A stretch of 31,529 bases of DNA from an uncultured Prevotella sp. (GCA_958369755.1 CATXJC010000023.1:1-31529), one strand, 5' to 3'. Shown: positions 21,742 through 31,427, counted from the first letter of the stretch. Translations and numbers: made by a program. Notes: generated by a model not told the origin, from the sequence alone.

Positions 21742-22263
21742 ATGAATGATAAGAATAACATGTTGGCATTGAGCCAGGAGCGTTTTTCGGCTCGCAAGTT
21801 TACTCCGGAGGCGGTGAGCCAGGAGGATCTGGACTATATCATGGAGTGTGTGCGCCTGGCACCATCGGCAGTGAACAGGCAGCCTTGGCGCTGGCTCATT
21901 GTGCGCTCAGAAGAGGCGAAGAAGAAACTGCAGGATTGCTACGACCGCGAATGGTTCAAGACGGCTCCTATATATATTATAGGTATGAAAAACGTGAATG
22001 AGAACTGGGTGCGCAGATATGATGAGAAACCGCATGGCGATATTGATGTGGCGATAGCGGCAGAGCATCTCTGTCTGGCTGCCACCGAAAAGGGACTGGG
22101 CACCTGCTGGGTCTGCAATTACGATACGGCGAAGATGCAGCAGTTCTTTCCGCGTGAGGGCTATGAGGCGGTGGTAATTATCCCTGTAGGTCATATTGCC
22201 GAAGACTGTCCACGCACTGAGAAGAAGCGTAAGGAGATGAGCGAAATCACGGAAGAAATCTAG
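21742..22263 (+). CDS. nitroreductase family protein
   Basis: A 173-residue FMN-dependent nitroreductase-fold protein. FMN contacts are suggested by the RFSARKFT start, by LAPSAVNRQPWRWLIV, by the late block LAATEKGLGTCWVCNYD and by VVIIPVGHIAED. Such enzymes use NAD(P)H to reduce nitro groups, quinones or flavins, and the physiological substrate is unknown. At 173 aa it belongs to the short subgroup common in anaerobes. The helicase gene starts 59 nt downstream with no promoter motif between, so co-transcription is likely. Confidence 0.88.
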   Translation: MNDKNNMLALSQERFSARKFTPEAVSQEDLDYIMECVRLAPSAVNRQPWRWLIVRSEEAKKKLQDCYDREWFKTAPIYIIGMKNVNENWVRRYDEKPHGDIDVAIAAEHLCLAATEKGLGTCWVCNYDTAKMQQFFPREGYEAVVIIPVGHIAEDCPRTEKKRKEMSEITEEI

Positions 22264-22322
22264 ATCTGAATATAAGAAGAAATCTAGTTCTGGTATAAAA
22301 ACTGGTACAAAAACGAAGCTGT

Positions 22323-24509
22323 ATGGAAATGAACGAAGAATCCATCCTGGCATGGAATATCATAGAAAAGACAAATGCCAACCTCTTCCTTACCGGAAAG
22401 GCGGGCACAGGTAAGACAACCTTCCTCAAGCGATTGAAAGAACTGTCGCCAAAACGAATGATTGTGCTTGCTCCTACGGGCATTGCAGCCATCAACGCCG
22501 GAGGAATGACCATCCATTCGTTCTTCCAGCTTCCCTTCTCGCCATACGTGCCGGGCACGACCTTTGGCAGCGGCGAACAGAAACGCTATCAGTTCAGCAA
22601 GCTCAAGCGCAATATCATCCGCAGTATCGACCTGCTCGTTATCGACGAAATCAGTATGGTGCGCAGCGATCTGCTCGATGCTGTAGATTCTGTGCTTCGC
22701 CAGTATCGCAAGCGCCACGATTTGCCTTTCGGTGGTGTGCAGCTCCTGATGATAGGCGATTTGCAGCAGCTGGCACCCGTGGTTACGCCACAGGAAGAGC
22801 ATCTTTTAGGGCAGCATTATGATACTCCTTTCTTCTTCAGCAGCAACGCTCTGAAGCAGGTGGGTTATCTCACCATCGAACTTAAAAAGGTGTACAGGCA
22901 GCAGGATGAACAGTTTATCTCGCTGCTCAACCAGATTAGGGAGAACAAGGCTTCTGAAGCTACGCTGCAGGCTCTGAACCAGCGCTATGTTCCAAATTTT
23001 GTACCACCTAAGGAGGGCAATTATATCAGGCTTACCACCCATAATGCGCCTGCCCAGTATATCAACGAACAGCAGCTTGCTGCCTTGCCTGCGCAGTCAT
23101 TTTCTTTTACAGCAGATATAGAAGGCGATTTCCCTGAAACATCTTATCCTGCCGATTTCAAACTCACATTGAAGCCGGGAGCACAGGTGATGTTCATTAA
23201 GAACGACCCGCAGCACCGTTTTTATAATGGTATGATAGGCGAGGTGATAGGGGTTAGGACCGATGAAGACGGCAGCAAGATTACCGTTCGCAGTAAGGAT
23301 TCGGGTGAGGAGTTTGACCTGGAGAAAATGGAGTGGACCAATGCGAAATATACGCTGAACGAGAAAACCAAGGAGATAGAGGAGACGGTGGAAGGAAAAT
23401 TCATGCAGTATCCTCTGCGTCTGGCGTGGGCGATAACTATCCACAAGAGTCAGGGACTTACTTTCGAACATGCCATCATCGATGCTTCTCATTCTTTTAC
23501 CCATGGTCAGACCTATGTGGCGCTGAGCCGCTGCAAGACTTTGGAGGGCATGGTGCTCAGTCAACCGCTTTCTCGCGGAGCTATTATCAGCAGTCAGACG
23601 GTGGATGCATTCACCAGCCAGCTTGCTGCGCCTAGTCAGGAGCAAATCAGCAGTCTGGAGCTGCAATACATCATTTATTGCATCAGCGAACTCTTCGATT
23701 TTTATTCCATCAGAGCCAGCTATGAGCATCTGATGCGCTGCCTGGTAGAGTTTTTTAATGGTAAATATCCGCGTGTGGTAAGCGAGTATCAGAAACTGCA
23801 GGTGGTGCTGAAGAGTCTGATAGCCGTATCGGATAAATTCCGTGTGCAGTATACGGGTATGCTTGCCCGAAATCCTGATGTAAGACAGGCTGAGCTGCAA
23901 GACCGTATTCATAAGGGCGCTATGTATTTTCTTGACAAAATCGGCATTCTGAGTGATTTGATCAGAAAGTCGAATCTTGATACAGACAACAAGGTGGCTA
24001 GGAAACAGTTTGAAGACCGCTTCTCTGTTTTCTCAGAGGATGTAAAATTAAAAGAACGGCTTTTGAAGTATGAATGTAGTGCAGAATTCACGGTAACAGA
24101 TTATCTGAAAAAGAAGGCGCAGTTCTTGCTGTTGGATGCAGATGCCTCATCAGATAGCGGTTCGGGCAGAAAGTCAAGGAGACAGAAGAAACCGAATGAA
24201 CCGAAGGTGCCGAAAGTCGCTTCGAAGGAGGTAAGTTATGATTTCTATATGCAGGGAATGACGGTAGATCAGATTGCTGCTAAGCGGGGTTATACCAAAG
24301 GTACCATTATTGGTCATCTTACTCCTTATGTGAAAGAAGGAAAGATTGGACTGCGGGCGCTGATTTCAAGTGCCCATGAAAAGAAAATCCGTGATTTCAT
24401 GAAGGCTCATCCTGAATTGGAGCATTTTAGCGAAATAAAGGAAGCTCTGGGAGCAGGTATTGATTATTACGAAATCAAACTGGTTCATGATTTGATGGAG
24501 GGGGAATAA
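22323..24509 (+). CDS. Pif1-like superfamily 1 helicase with C-terminal HTH domain
   Basis: A 728-residue AAA-type DNA helicase. Walker A is GKAGTGKT (25-32), motif Ia is LAPTGIAAINAGG, Walker B is LLVIDEISMV near 105, and MIGDLQQLAPV is motif III. The late SF1B motif is AWAITIHKSQGLTFEHAIID, with TYVALSRCKTLEG after it. The helicase core ends near 440. A helical region and a basic Ser/Lys/Pro-rich linker (about 600-630) lead to a C-terminal helix-turn-helix (VDQIAAKRGYTKGTIIGHL), as in HTH_40-type domains. Pif1 enzymes unwind forked DNA and G-quadruplexes. The terminator at 24534-24574 follows. Confidence 0.9.
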   Translation: MEMNEESILAWNIIEKTNANLFLTGKAGTGKTTFLKRLKELSPKRMIVLAPTGIAAINAGGMTIHSFFQLPFSPYVPGTTFGSGEQKRYQFSKLKRNIIRSIDLLVIDEISMVRSDLLDAVDSVLRQYRKRHDLPFGGVQLLMIGDLQQLAPVVTPQEEHLLGQHYDTPFFFSSNALKQVGYLTIELKKVYRQQDEQFISLLNQIRENKASEATLQALNQRYVPNFVPPKEGNYIRLTTHNAPAQYINEQQLAALPAQSFSFTADIEGDFPETSYPADFKLTLKPGAQVMFIKNDPQHRFYNGMIGEVIGVRTDEDGSKITVRSKDSGEEFDLEKMEWTNAKYTLNEKTKEIEETVEGKFMQYPLRLAWAITIHKSQGLTFEHAIIDASHSFTHGQTYVALSRCKTLEGMVLSQPLSRGAIISSQTVDAFTSQLAAPSQEQISSLELQYIIYCISELFDFYSIRASYEHLMRCLVEFFNGKYPRVVSEYQKLQVVLKSLIAVSDKFRVQYTGMLARNPDVRQAELQDRIHKGAMYFLDKIGILSDLIRKSNLDTDNKVARKQFEDRFSVFSEDVKLKERLLKYECSAEFTVTDYLKKKAQFLLLDADASSDSGSGRKSRRQKKPNEPKVPKVASKEVSYDFYMQGMTVDQIAAKRGYTKGTIIGHLTPYVKEGKIGLRALISSAHEKKIRDFMKAHPELEHFSEIKEALGAGIDYYEIKLVHDLMEGE

Positions 24510-24533
24510 AGCATTCTTCCACCATATTATAAT

Positions 24534-24574
24534 AATAGCCGTAACTATATTTGCAGTAGTTACGGCTATTTTTT
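24534..24574. terminator. intrinsic terminator
   Basis: AATAGCCGTAACTA (24534-24547) pairs with TAGTTACGGCTATT (24557-24570) and runs into a T-tract. It sits between the convergent helicase and PLP-enzyme genes. Confidence 0.9.
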
Positions 24575-24583
24575 AAAAATTAT

Positions 24584-25756
24584 CTAGAGTTGGCTCACAG
24601 CCTCTTCCAACTGCTGTAAAGCCTGTTTGATAACACTTCTTGGTGCAGCTACATTCAATCGCATGAATCCTTCTCCGCCAGGACCGAACATCTCTCCATC
24701 ATTCAATGCCAAATGCGCCTTGTCGATGAATAGGTCGAGAAGTGCATCGTGAGAAAGATGCAGATCACGGCAGTTGAGCCATACGAGGAAGGAAGCCTGT
24801 GGACGCAACGGGCGAATGCCCGGAATATGTTCACGGCAGTAATCTTCTACGAACCGGATATTGTCCTCAATATAGGCAAGCATCGCCTTGCGCCATTCTT
24901 CTCCCTTGCGGAAGGCTGCGATAGTGGCGATAGGAGCAAAGAGGGTTGGCTCATCCAACTCGTTTGCGCTTAACCATTTGTAAAATCTATTCCGAATATC
25001 TTCGTTTGGAATAATGGCGTAGCTGCTCACGATTCCTGCTATATTGAAGGTCTTGGAAGGAGCCTGGAAGGTGATGCTGATGTTGCGTGCCTTGTCTGAA
25101 ACCGAAGCAAACGGGATGTGCTTGTGGCCGAAGAGCGCCATATCCGCGTGAATCTCATCGCTGATAACGAGCAGATGGTGCTCATAGCAGAAGTCGGCAA
25201 GCTGCTGCAGGGTTTCTTTGCTCCAGGTAATACCGCCCGGATTATGAGGATTGCAGAGAATGAGAATCTTGCATTTCTCATCGCAAACCTTCTCGAGATT
25301 TTTGAAGTCCATCTCGTAATATCCGTCTTCCCTCATCTTCAGCGGATTGAAGACCACCTCTCTGCCATTACCCTCTGGGGTGAGGCGGAATGGGTGATAA
25401 ACGGGTGGCTGGATGATGACTTTTTCGTCAGGCTGGGTGAAGACATTCACCACGAGTCCGATGCCTTTAACAATACCAGGAATGAATCTTATCCACTCTC
25501 GCTTCACATCCCACTGGTGGTGGTCGCGAACCCAGTCGATGATGCTAGGACGATAATCTTCCGGCTCCATCGTGTAACCGAAAAGAGAGTGTTCCAGACG
25601 TGCCTTGAGGGCATCTGTAATGAAAGATGGGGTCTCGAAATCCATATCAGCTACCCAAAGTGGCAGCAGATCATCTCGTCCCCAACGAGGCAACAGGGCG
25701 CCATGCTTCAGGTCGTCGCTGCCCGAACGGTCTATGACTTTATCGAAATTGTACAT
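24584..25756 (-). CDS. patB: PLP-dependent C-S lyase, MalY/PatB family
   Basis: A 390-residue fold-type I aminotransferase-like enzyme, probably cystathionine beta-lyase, which splits cystathionine to homocysteine, pyruvate and ammonia. Family marks are LPLWVADMDFETPSFI near 31-46, LCNPHNPGG (Asn169), ISDEIHADM (Asp200) and the PLP lysine Lys235 in FQAPSKTFNIAG. RLNVAAPR near the end holds the carboxylate-binding arginine. I start at MYNFDKVID (25756), as in the family. A seven-codon extension to 25777 is possible. It follows the gamma-family PLP enzyme by 41 nt, so the pair likely forms a methionine/cysteine operon. Confidence 0.9.
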   Translation of the reverse strand: MYNFDKVIDRSGSDDLKHGALLPRWGRDDLLPLWVADMDFETPSFITDALKARLEHSLFGYTMEPEDYRPSIIDWVRDHHQWDVKREWIRFIPGIVKGIGLVVNVFTQPDEKVIIQPPVYHPFRLTPEGNGREVVFNPLKMREDGYYEMDFKNLEKVCDEKCKILILCNPHNPGGITWSKETLQQLADFCYEHHLLVISDEIHADMALFGHKHIPFASVSDKARNISITFQAPSKTFNIAGIVSSYAIIPNEDIRNRFYKWLSANELDEPTLFAPIATIAAFRKGEEWRKAMLAYIEDNIRFVEDYCREHIPGIRPLRPQASFLVWLNCRDLHLSHDALLDLFIDKAHLALNDGEMFGPGGEGFMRLNVAAPRSVIKQALQQLEEAVSQL

Positions 25757-25797
25757 TTTACTTTGGACTTTGAACATTGAACTTTATGATTAGTCCT

Positions 25798-26985
25798 TTA
25801 TAAACTATCAACCGCCTGCTTGATGTCTTCGAAGAGATCATCCACATCCTCCAGGCCTACGCTGAGGCGGATAGTGGTGTCTTTCACGTCCATCGACTTG
25901 CGCATGCTCTCAGAGAAAGCACCGAAGATGGTGCTTGCCGGATGAATGGCGAGCGAACGGTTGTCGAAGAGGTTGGTGGCGCGATGGATGAGCTTCAGAT
26001 TGTTCAGAAAACTGAAGCAGGCTTCCTTGCTCTCCAGGTCGATGCAGATCATGGCTCCCGCTGTTTTTCCAAACTGGCGCTGCGCCAACTCGTGATAAGG
26101 ATTATCCTCCAGACCAACATAGTTTACATATTTTATCTGAGGCAGAGAGCGCAGCTTCTTGGCAAGCTCTAGGGCATTGCTGCTCTGCACACGATAGCGA
26201 GCATCGAGCGTTTCAAGTCCGATGGTTTGCATATAAGCTACCTGTGGGGTCATATAGGCTCCGAAATTGAAGAGCATTTCTCCATAGAGACGTTTGGCGA
26301 AATCGCCGTTGTAAGGAGTACCGTAGTCGATAACCAGACCGCCGAGCGAAGTAGCACCGCCGCTTACATATTTAGAGCTGGAAACCACCTCAATATCTAC
26401 TCCTAGACTCTTAGCCGAGAATTGTGTGAAAGGAATCACGGTAGAATCCACCACCAAAGGTACATTTTTTTCATGTGCCACTTCAGAGATGGCTTTCAGG
26501 TCAGCAACCTCCAGCTGTGGGTTGGTCAGGATTTCGAGAAATACGCAGCAGGTGTCATCATCAATGGCTTCGCGCACGGCTTCGATATTGGTCAAATCGC
26601 GCAAACGCACCTTTACGCCAAAACGGCGCAGAGTGGCAACGAGCAGGGCATAAGTATTGCCGAAGAGATGCTTGGATGTAACAATATTTTTGCCTTGTGC
26701 TGCCAGCGCCATGAGGGTGTTGCTGATGGCCGCCATTCCTGAGTTGAAGGCGGTGGCATGAGCAGCATCGGTGAGGGCTGCCACACGGCGTTCCAGGTTG
26801 GTCACCGTAGGGTTCTCTACGCGCGAATAATCTGGAGCCTTGATCTTGTCGGTGAATGCTTCAGCCATGACGGCAGCATTGTCGAATTCGTAGGCAAGGG
26901 TGTTATATACTGGCACGCTCAGCGAGTCGTATGCATCGCGGCGCTCATATTCCAAATGAATAGCTTGAGTCTGTTTCTTCATCAT
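25798..26985 (-). CDS. Cys/Met-metabolism PLP enzyme (O-acetylhomoserine sulfhydrylase / cystathionine gamma-synthase type)
   Basis: A 395-residue PLP enzyme of the trans-sulfuration family. The pattern includes YSRVENPTVTNLERRVAALT (53-72), NSGMAAISNTLMAL, the PLP-phosphate region SKHLFGNTYAL, VVDSTVIPF (Asp180) and the Schiff-base Lys205 in SSSKYVSGGA. The C-terminal half has SLAIHPASTIF and IRLSVGLEDVDDLFEDIKQA. The family covers O-acetylhomoserine sulfhydrylase, cystathionine gamma-synthase and methionine gamma-lyase, which motifs do not separate. With the downstream C-S lyase, a methionine biosynthesis role is the best guess. The promoter is at 27014-27044. The leader is only about 20 nt, too short for a SAM riboswitch. 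Confidence 0.88.
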   Translation of the reverse strand: MMKKQTQAIHLEYERRDAYDSLSVPVYNTLAYEFDNAAVMAEAFTDKIKAPDYSRVENPTVTNLERRVAALTDAAHATAFNSGMAAISNTLMALAAQGKNIVTSKHLFGNTYALLVATLRRFGVKVRLRDLTNIEAVREAIDDDTCCVFLEILTNPQLEVADLKAISEVAHEKNVPLVVDSTVIPFTQFSAKSLGVDIEVVSSSKYVSGGATSLGGLVIDYGTPYNGDFAKRLYGEMLFNFGAYMTPQVAYMQTIGLETLDARYRVQSSNALELAKKLRSLPQIKYVNYVGLEDNPYHELAQRQFGKTAGAMICIDLESKEACFSFLNNLKLIHRATNLFDNRSLAIHPASTIFGAFSESMRKSMDVKDTTIRLSVGLEDVDDLFEDIKQAVDSL

Positions 26986-27013
26986 TCTGTTATTTTATGT
27001 GATATTTTGCGTG

Positions 27014-27044
27014 CAAAAGTACAAAAAAGAAATCAAATAGACAA
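27014..27044 (-). promoter_or_regulatory. promoter of the PLP enzyme pair
   Basis: A minus-strand TACTTTTG (27014-27021) with TTG 20 nt upstream (27042-27044). Confidence 0.65.
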
Positions 27045-27052
27045 TAAATCGC

Positions 27053-27099
27053 ATAAAAAAAAACGAGTTGCGAATGCTTTTTATGCATTGCAACTCGTT
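27053..27099 (-). terminator. hairpin with T-tract upstream of the PLP enzyme promoter
   Basis: AACGAGTTGC (27062-27071) and GCAACTCGTT (27090-27099) pair, extended by GAATGC and GCATT. On the minus strand a run of about nine T follows. No gene on the minus strand feeds it. Confidence 0.6.
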
Positions 27100-27229
27100 G
27101 GAGAGGGGTTTAAACCAACAATAACCTACTGGCTCATCCGATTAACTTAAAGATAACATTTGTAAGGCAAAAATGCAGCAAAAAGAGCAAATTGTAACAG
27201 AAATATTCGTTTATCTCGAATTTTATTTG

Positions 27230-27237
27230 TAATTTCG
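27230..27237 (+). promoter_or_regulatory. weak -7 box of the S9 peptidase gene (TAATTTCG)
   Basis: One mismatch from TAnnTTTG, 25 nt before ATG 27263. Confidence 0.35.
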
Positions 27238-27262
27238 CACCAAAATCAAAATATGGATATTT

Positions 27263-29812
27263 ATGAATAAACTGATTCTGAAAACAACAAAAAGTGGACT
27301 GCTGGCAGCTGCCCTGATGGCTTCAATCTCTGCCAGTGCCGAAACCATAGAGGTGAAAACGCTGAAATATGCAGGCCCCTATGCCGTAGCACAGCCTTGG
27401 ATGGCTGACAGTGTGAACATCAAGGGCGAAGCGTTCGACCTTAAGCAGTTGCTCGATTCGCCGCTGTCTTTCACCTTATTAAATAAGGGTAAGGAGGTGA
27501 GTGCAGCCCAACTCCTTGCCGACAAGCAGGATGCGCTCCATCTGGCTTCTTTCTGCGTTTCTAACACCCAGCGCACCAAAGCAACCATCGCGGTAGAAGG
27601 ATTGGAGCAATACCGCCTGTTTGTAGACGGCGAACAGGTAGCGGTGAACGGCGATAAGGCTGAAACCATCCTGACTCCTTCGCAGCATACGGTTGTCATC
27701 AAATATCTTACCCGGAAGAATGCATCTTCTGATAAGAAATCTATCAAGTTGACCGTAAGCGCAGCCAACGGCGCTCCGCTTTCTGTAGGCGATGCGGCAG
27801 CCAAGCGTGCCTATAACATCTATGATGTGATTTGTGCGCCCAACTATCCGAGTGTTTCTATCTCACCAAACGGAAAGTTTATCGTTGTTCGGAAAACCTG
27901 GGTCGATAGAAAAGGTAATAACCATAGCATTAGTGAATTGCGCAGCTCTCAGACTAACAGAGTGATGGCTACATTTGAGGAGAACGTAAAATGGATGCCT
28001 TCAAGCAATAAACTGTATTTCACCCAGAAGGCGAGCGACAGCAGTATTGCCGGAGAAGAAAAGCAGGATGGCACATTGCAGCTCATCACCATCAATCCGC
28101 TGACGATGGAGCGCGAAGTGCTGGCAAGCCATCTTCCTGAAGGCTGGTTCCAGTTTACACCCGATGAAAAAACGCTCATCTATACGCTCACTACTGAAGG
28201 CAGAAAAAAGGATCCGCAAGTTTATGATGTAAAAGAACCGGAAGACAGACAGCCTGGTTGGCGCGAGCGCAGCAATCTCGCCAAATATGATCTTGCATCG
28301 GGCATTCTCCAGCCGCTTACCTTCGGTTACCACAACATCTATCTGATGGATATTTCTGCCGATTCGCGTTATCTGCTGATAGGAAAGGGAGAGGAGCGAC
28401 TCACCAAGCGTCCTACAACCCTGACATCATTCTACCGCCTGGATTTGGGCAGTATGAATGCTTCTGGATCCACAACGCCAAAGGTAGAAACCCTGATAGA
28501 AAAGGGCGAATTTCTGAACAGCGCCCAGTTCTCGCCAGATGGCAAGAGCATTCTCGTGAGCGCTTCGCCGGAAGCTTTCAACGGCATTGGAAAGAATGTG
28601 GAAGAAGGACAGACACCTAGCATGATCGACACCCAGCTCTATCTGATGACCTTGTCGGATAAGAAGGTTCGTCCGCTGACCAGGGATTTCAATCCGAACG
28701 TGCAGAGTGTGAATTGGAGTAAGGTCGATGGAAACATCTATTTTACTGCCGAAGATAAAGACTGCGTGCATCTCTTCCAGCTCAATCCGAAATCGGGTAA
28801 GTTTATGCTTCTCAAGACTCCTGAAGAGTACATCAAGAGTTTCTCGCTTGCATCTTCTGCAGCAGAAATGGCTTTCTCCGGTCAGAGTGCATCCAATGCC
28901 GACCGACTCTATAAGATGAATACGAAGGCGCTGAAATCGCAATTGGTTGACGATTTGAGTGCGCACGAACTGAAGGATGTTGAATTGGGCGAATGCAAGG
29001 CTTGGAATTTTGTCAATTCAAGAGGCGACACCCTTTGCTGCCGTTACTATCTGCCACCTCATTTTGATGCTGCCAAGAAGTATCCGATGATAGTGAACTA
29101 TTATGGCGGATGCAGTCCTACGAGCTGCATGTTCCAGAGCCGTTATCCTCATCATGTTTATGCGGCAATGGGCTATGTAGTGCTGGTTGTGAATCCTAGT
29201 GGAGCCACCGGATTCGGTCAGAAATTCTCTGCCCGCCATGTAGACACGGCAGGCGAGGGAGTGGCTGAAGACATCATCTCCAGCACCCAGGCTTTCTGCG
29301 ATGAGCATGCTTTCGTAAACCGCAAGAAGATTGGCTGCATCGGCGCCAGCTACGGCGGATTCATGACTCAGTATCTTCAGACCAAGACCGACCTCTTTGC
29401 TGCTGCCATCTCGCATGCAGGCATCAGCGACCACACCAGCTATTGGGGTGAGGGCTATTGGGGCTACAGCTACAGCGAAGTTTCTATGGCGAACGAATAT
29501 CCTTGGACCAACAAGCATCTCTTTGTAGATCAGAGCCCGCTCTATAATGCCGACAAGATTCATACTCCGCTGCTGTTTGTTCACGGCACGGCGGATAATA
29601 ATGTGCCTGTGGGCGAGAGTATCCAGCTCTATACAGCGCTGAAACTCCTTGGCCGTCCTACGGCGATGGTATTGGTAGATGGTCAGGATCATCACATCAT
29701 CGACTACGAGAAGCGACTGAAATGGCAGAACACCATCTTTGCCTGGTTTGCCAAGTGGTTGCAGGATGATGCTTCCTGGTGGACGGAAATGTATGGTGAT
29801 GAAAAGATGTAG
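27263..29812 (+). CDS. secreted S9 family peptidase (prolyl oligopeptidase / dipeptidyl peptidase type)
   Basis: An 849-residue exported serine peptidase. The signal peptide ends near residue 26 (LMASISASA, then ETIE). Residues 30-170 are a family-variable N-terminal region. About 190-590 has WD-like repeats of a beta-propeller (SPNGKFIVVRKTW, FTPDEKTLIYTL, FSPDGKSILVSASPEA). The C-terminal alpha/beta hydrolase has GASYGGF with nucleophile Ser696, HGTADNNVP with Asp778, and His810/His811 in GQDHHIID. The family removes dipeptides or oligopeptides in the periplasm, in line with the peptide use of Bacteroidales. It is transcribed alone and followed by hairpins at 29815-29840 and 29859-29907. 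Confidence 0.92.
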   Translation: MNKLILKTTKSGLLAAALMASISASAETIEVKTLKYAGPYAVAQPWMADSVNIKGEAFDLKQLLDSPLSFTLLNKGKEVSAAQLLADKQDALHLASFCVSNTQRTKATIAVEGLEQYRLFVDGEQVAVNGDKAETILTPSQHTVVIKYLTRKNASSDKKSIKLTVSAANGAPLSVGDAAAKRAYNIYDVICAPNYPSVSISPNGKFIVVRKTWVDRKGNNHSISELRSSQTNRVMATFEENVKWMPSSNKLYFTQKASDSSIAGEEKQDGTLQLITINPLTMEREVLASHLPEGWFQFTPDEKTLIYTLTTEGRKKDPQVYDVKEPEDRQPGWRERSNLAKYDLASGILQPLTFGYHNIYLMDISADSRYLLIGKGEERLTKRPTTLTSFYRLDLGSMNASGSTTPKVETLIEKGEFLNSAQFSPDGKSILVSASPEAFNGIGKNVEEGQTPSMIDTQLYLMTLSDKKVRPLTRDFNPNVQSVNWSKVDGNIYFTAEDKDCVHLFQLNPKSGKFMLLKTPEEYIKSFSLASSAAEMAFSGQSASNADRLYKMNTKALKSQLVDDLSAHELKDVELGECKAWNFVNSRGDTLCCRYYLPPHFDAAKKYPMIVNYYGGCSPTSCMFQSRYPHHVYAAMGYVVLVVNPSGATGFGQKFSARHVDTAGEGVAEDIISSTQAFCDEHAFVNRKKIGCIGASYGGFMTQYLQTKTDLFAAAISHAGISDHTSYWGEGYWGYSYSEVSMANEYPWTNKHLFVDQSPLYNADKIHTPLLFVHGTADNNVPVGESIQLYTALKLLGRPTAMVLVDGQDHHIIDYEKRLKWQNTIFAWFAKWLQDDASWWTEMYGDEKM

Positions 29813-29814
29813 TT

Positions 29815-29840
29815 GAAGCTTCGGCAGAAATGCCAGCTTC
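29815..29840 (+). other. small hairpin after the S9 peptidase gene
   Basis: GAAGCT (29815-29820) pairs with AGCTTC (29835-29840), with inner GGCA/TGCC. It has no T-run. Confidence 0.5.
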
Positions 29841-29858
29841 AGTCTCTATCAAAATAAG

Positions 29859-29907
29859 AAAAGAGATTATGTTCCTGTAAGTCGGGAATATAATCTCTTT
29901 TCTTTTT
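29859..29907. terminator. bidirectional terminator
   Basis: AAAAGAGATTAT (29859-29870) pairs with ATAATCTCTTTT, with TTCC/GGAA inside the loop and a T-tract after. It lies between the convergent peptidase and MFS genes. Confidence 0.85.
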
Positions 29908-29913
29908 ATATGT

Positions 29914-31086
29914 TTATTTCTTGCAGTTTAGCGTGATAAGCAGAGAAATCATGGCGAAGGCGATTCCTACGATGCAGACACCGAGCCAGTCGGCTTGCGT
30001 CCAGATGTAACCGGCGCAGAAAGTGCCTAGCGAACCACCGATGAAATAGCTGGTCATGAAGATGGTGTTGGCGCGGTTGGAAGCCTGCGGAACCTCCTGC
30101 AGACAACCACTCTGATTGCTGAGCTGCTGACATTGCAGACCGATGTCAACCAGGATGATGGCTGCGATGAGTCCGGCGTAAGTGTCGCCGAAGAGCAAGG
30201 CTATTGCCCAGGCGATGATCTGCATTCCTGCGCCGAACAGATTGAATTTTCGAATGCCAAACCTAGGAACCAGTTTTCCCACACCACTGGCAGCAACGGC
30301 TCCCATGATTCCGCAAAGTCCGAGCATTCCTACCATATCACTTCCGGCGCTGAAAGGTGGCTGCGCCAGATGGAACGCCAGACAAGACCATATTGCCATC
30401 ATACTGCCGAACCCGAAGGCTGCACGGGTGGAATAGATGCGGATAGAAGAATGGAAAAAGAAAATTTCTGCTATTGTGGTCATCAGCCCTCTGTAGGTTC
30501 CTACATAGTTGCGCTTCATTTCAGGCATCATCAGCAGCATGATTCCCATGCAAAACACCATTACGAAAGCAGCTATGATAAACATCTCCCGCCATCCCAG
30601 CCATTCGCCGATGTAACCGCTGATTACTCGTGAGGCAAGAATGCCCGTCAGCAGTCCGGAGAGTACAATGCCCATATTCCTGCTCTTGTTCTTGGGTTCC
30701 GAAAACTGTCCGGCTATCGGAATGAAGAACTGCGGAATCACCGAACAGGCTCCAATCAGCAGTGAAGCTCCCCAGAGCATCCATACGTTTTGCGCTGCAG
30801 CCATCACAATTGCCATCAATGCAGCAATGGTCATATTGACAAGGATGAGTTTCTTGCGCGAAAGCATGTCGCCCAAGGGAATGAGGAAGAACAAGCCCAG
30901 CGCATAACCTATCTGGGTAATGACGGTGATGAGGTTAGCCTTCTGCTCGGTAATATCCAGGTCGTGGCGGATGAGTTCGAGAAGCGGCTGATTGTAGTAG
31001 CAGTTGGCTACGGTGAGTCCTGCGACGATAGCCATCATCAGGAGAATGCTGCGGGGAATGCCCTGATTTTCTTTTAGCTGTATCAT
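29914..31086 (-). CDS. MFS transporter, exporter-like
   Basis: A 390-residue major facilitator with about 12 helices and the conserved loop 2-3 signature GDMLSRKKLILVN. The start LLMMAIVAGLTVANCYYNQPLLELI closely resembles the YnfM/arabinose-efflux-like group of drug or metabolite exporters, and the central loop is short. The substrate is unknown. The gene is alone on the minus strand, with its promoter at 31118-31147 and a leader of about 25 nt. Confidence 0.88.
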   Translation of the reverse strand: MIQLKENQGIPRSILLMMAIVAGLTVANCYYNQPLLELIRHDLDITEQKANLITVITQIGYALGLFFLIPLGDMLSRKKLILVNMTIAALMAIVMAAAQNVWMLWGASLLIGACSVIPQFFIPIAGQFSEPKNKSRNMGIVLSGLLTGILASRVISGYIGEWLGWREMFIIAAFVMVFCMGIMLLMMPEMKRNYVGTYRGLMTTIAEIFFFHSSIRIYSTRAAFGFGSMMAIWSCLAFHLAQPPFSAGSDMVGMLGLCGIMGAVAASGVGKLVPRFGIRKFNLFGAGMQIIAWAIALLFGDTYAGLIAAIILVDIGLQCQQLSNQSGCLQEVPQASNRANTIFMTSYFIGGSLGTFCAGYIWTQADWLGVCIVGIAFAMISLLITLNCKK

Positions 31087-31117
31087 TTTCTGTCTGTTTG
31101 TTTCTTTGTTTTGAGTG

Positions 31118-31147
31118 CAAAGTTACGAAAAAATTCCCGGCAATCAA
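31118..31147 (-). promoter_or_regulatory. MFS gene promoter
   Basis: A minus-strand TAACTTTG (31118-31125) with TTG 19 nt upstream (31145-31147). Confidence 0.6.
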
Positions 31148-31427
31148 AGTTTTTGGGGACGATTTCTTGGGAAAATCTTCTGTTCTTTCCCTCGCGCGCG
31201 TACCTTATTATATGTATATAGTACTGCTCTGAAGAGGTGTTGGCGCGCACCCTTGTTACGCTAAAAAACACCGAAAAGTGTTAAAATTAGGCTGTTTCCG
31301 AGCACACTAAAAACTTTAACCTTTGTTAGCACTTCGTAAGTAGCTGATTTATAGCGATTTGTAATTTTGTTACAAAATCACCTAAAAAAAAATCGCAAAA
31401 AAAAGAACAACGTATCAAAAAAATGCT
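31148..31427. other. AT-rich intergenic region without a gene
   Basis: No ORF I would trust. It contains an alternating CGCGCGCG tract near 31193, GGCGCGC near 31243, a small hairpin AACAC/GTGTT (31267-31282) followed by TAAAATTAGG (similar to the 33-bp repeat core at 10938), and the palindrome TTTGTAA/TTACAAA (31358-31376). Confidence 0.4.

Noticed and set aside
26986..27012. SAM riboswitch before the sulfur-amino-acid genes
   Set aside because: The leader from the predicted start site is only about 20 nt, too short for any known SAM aptamer.
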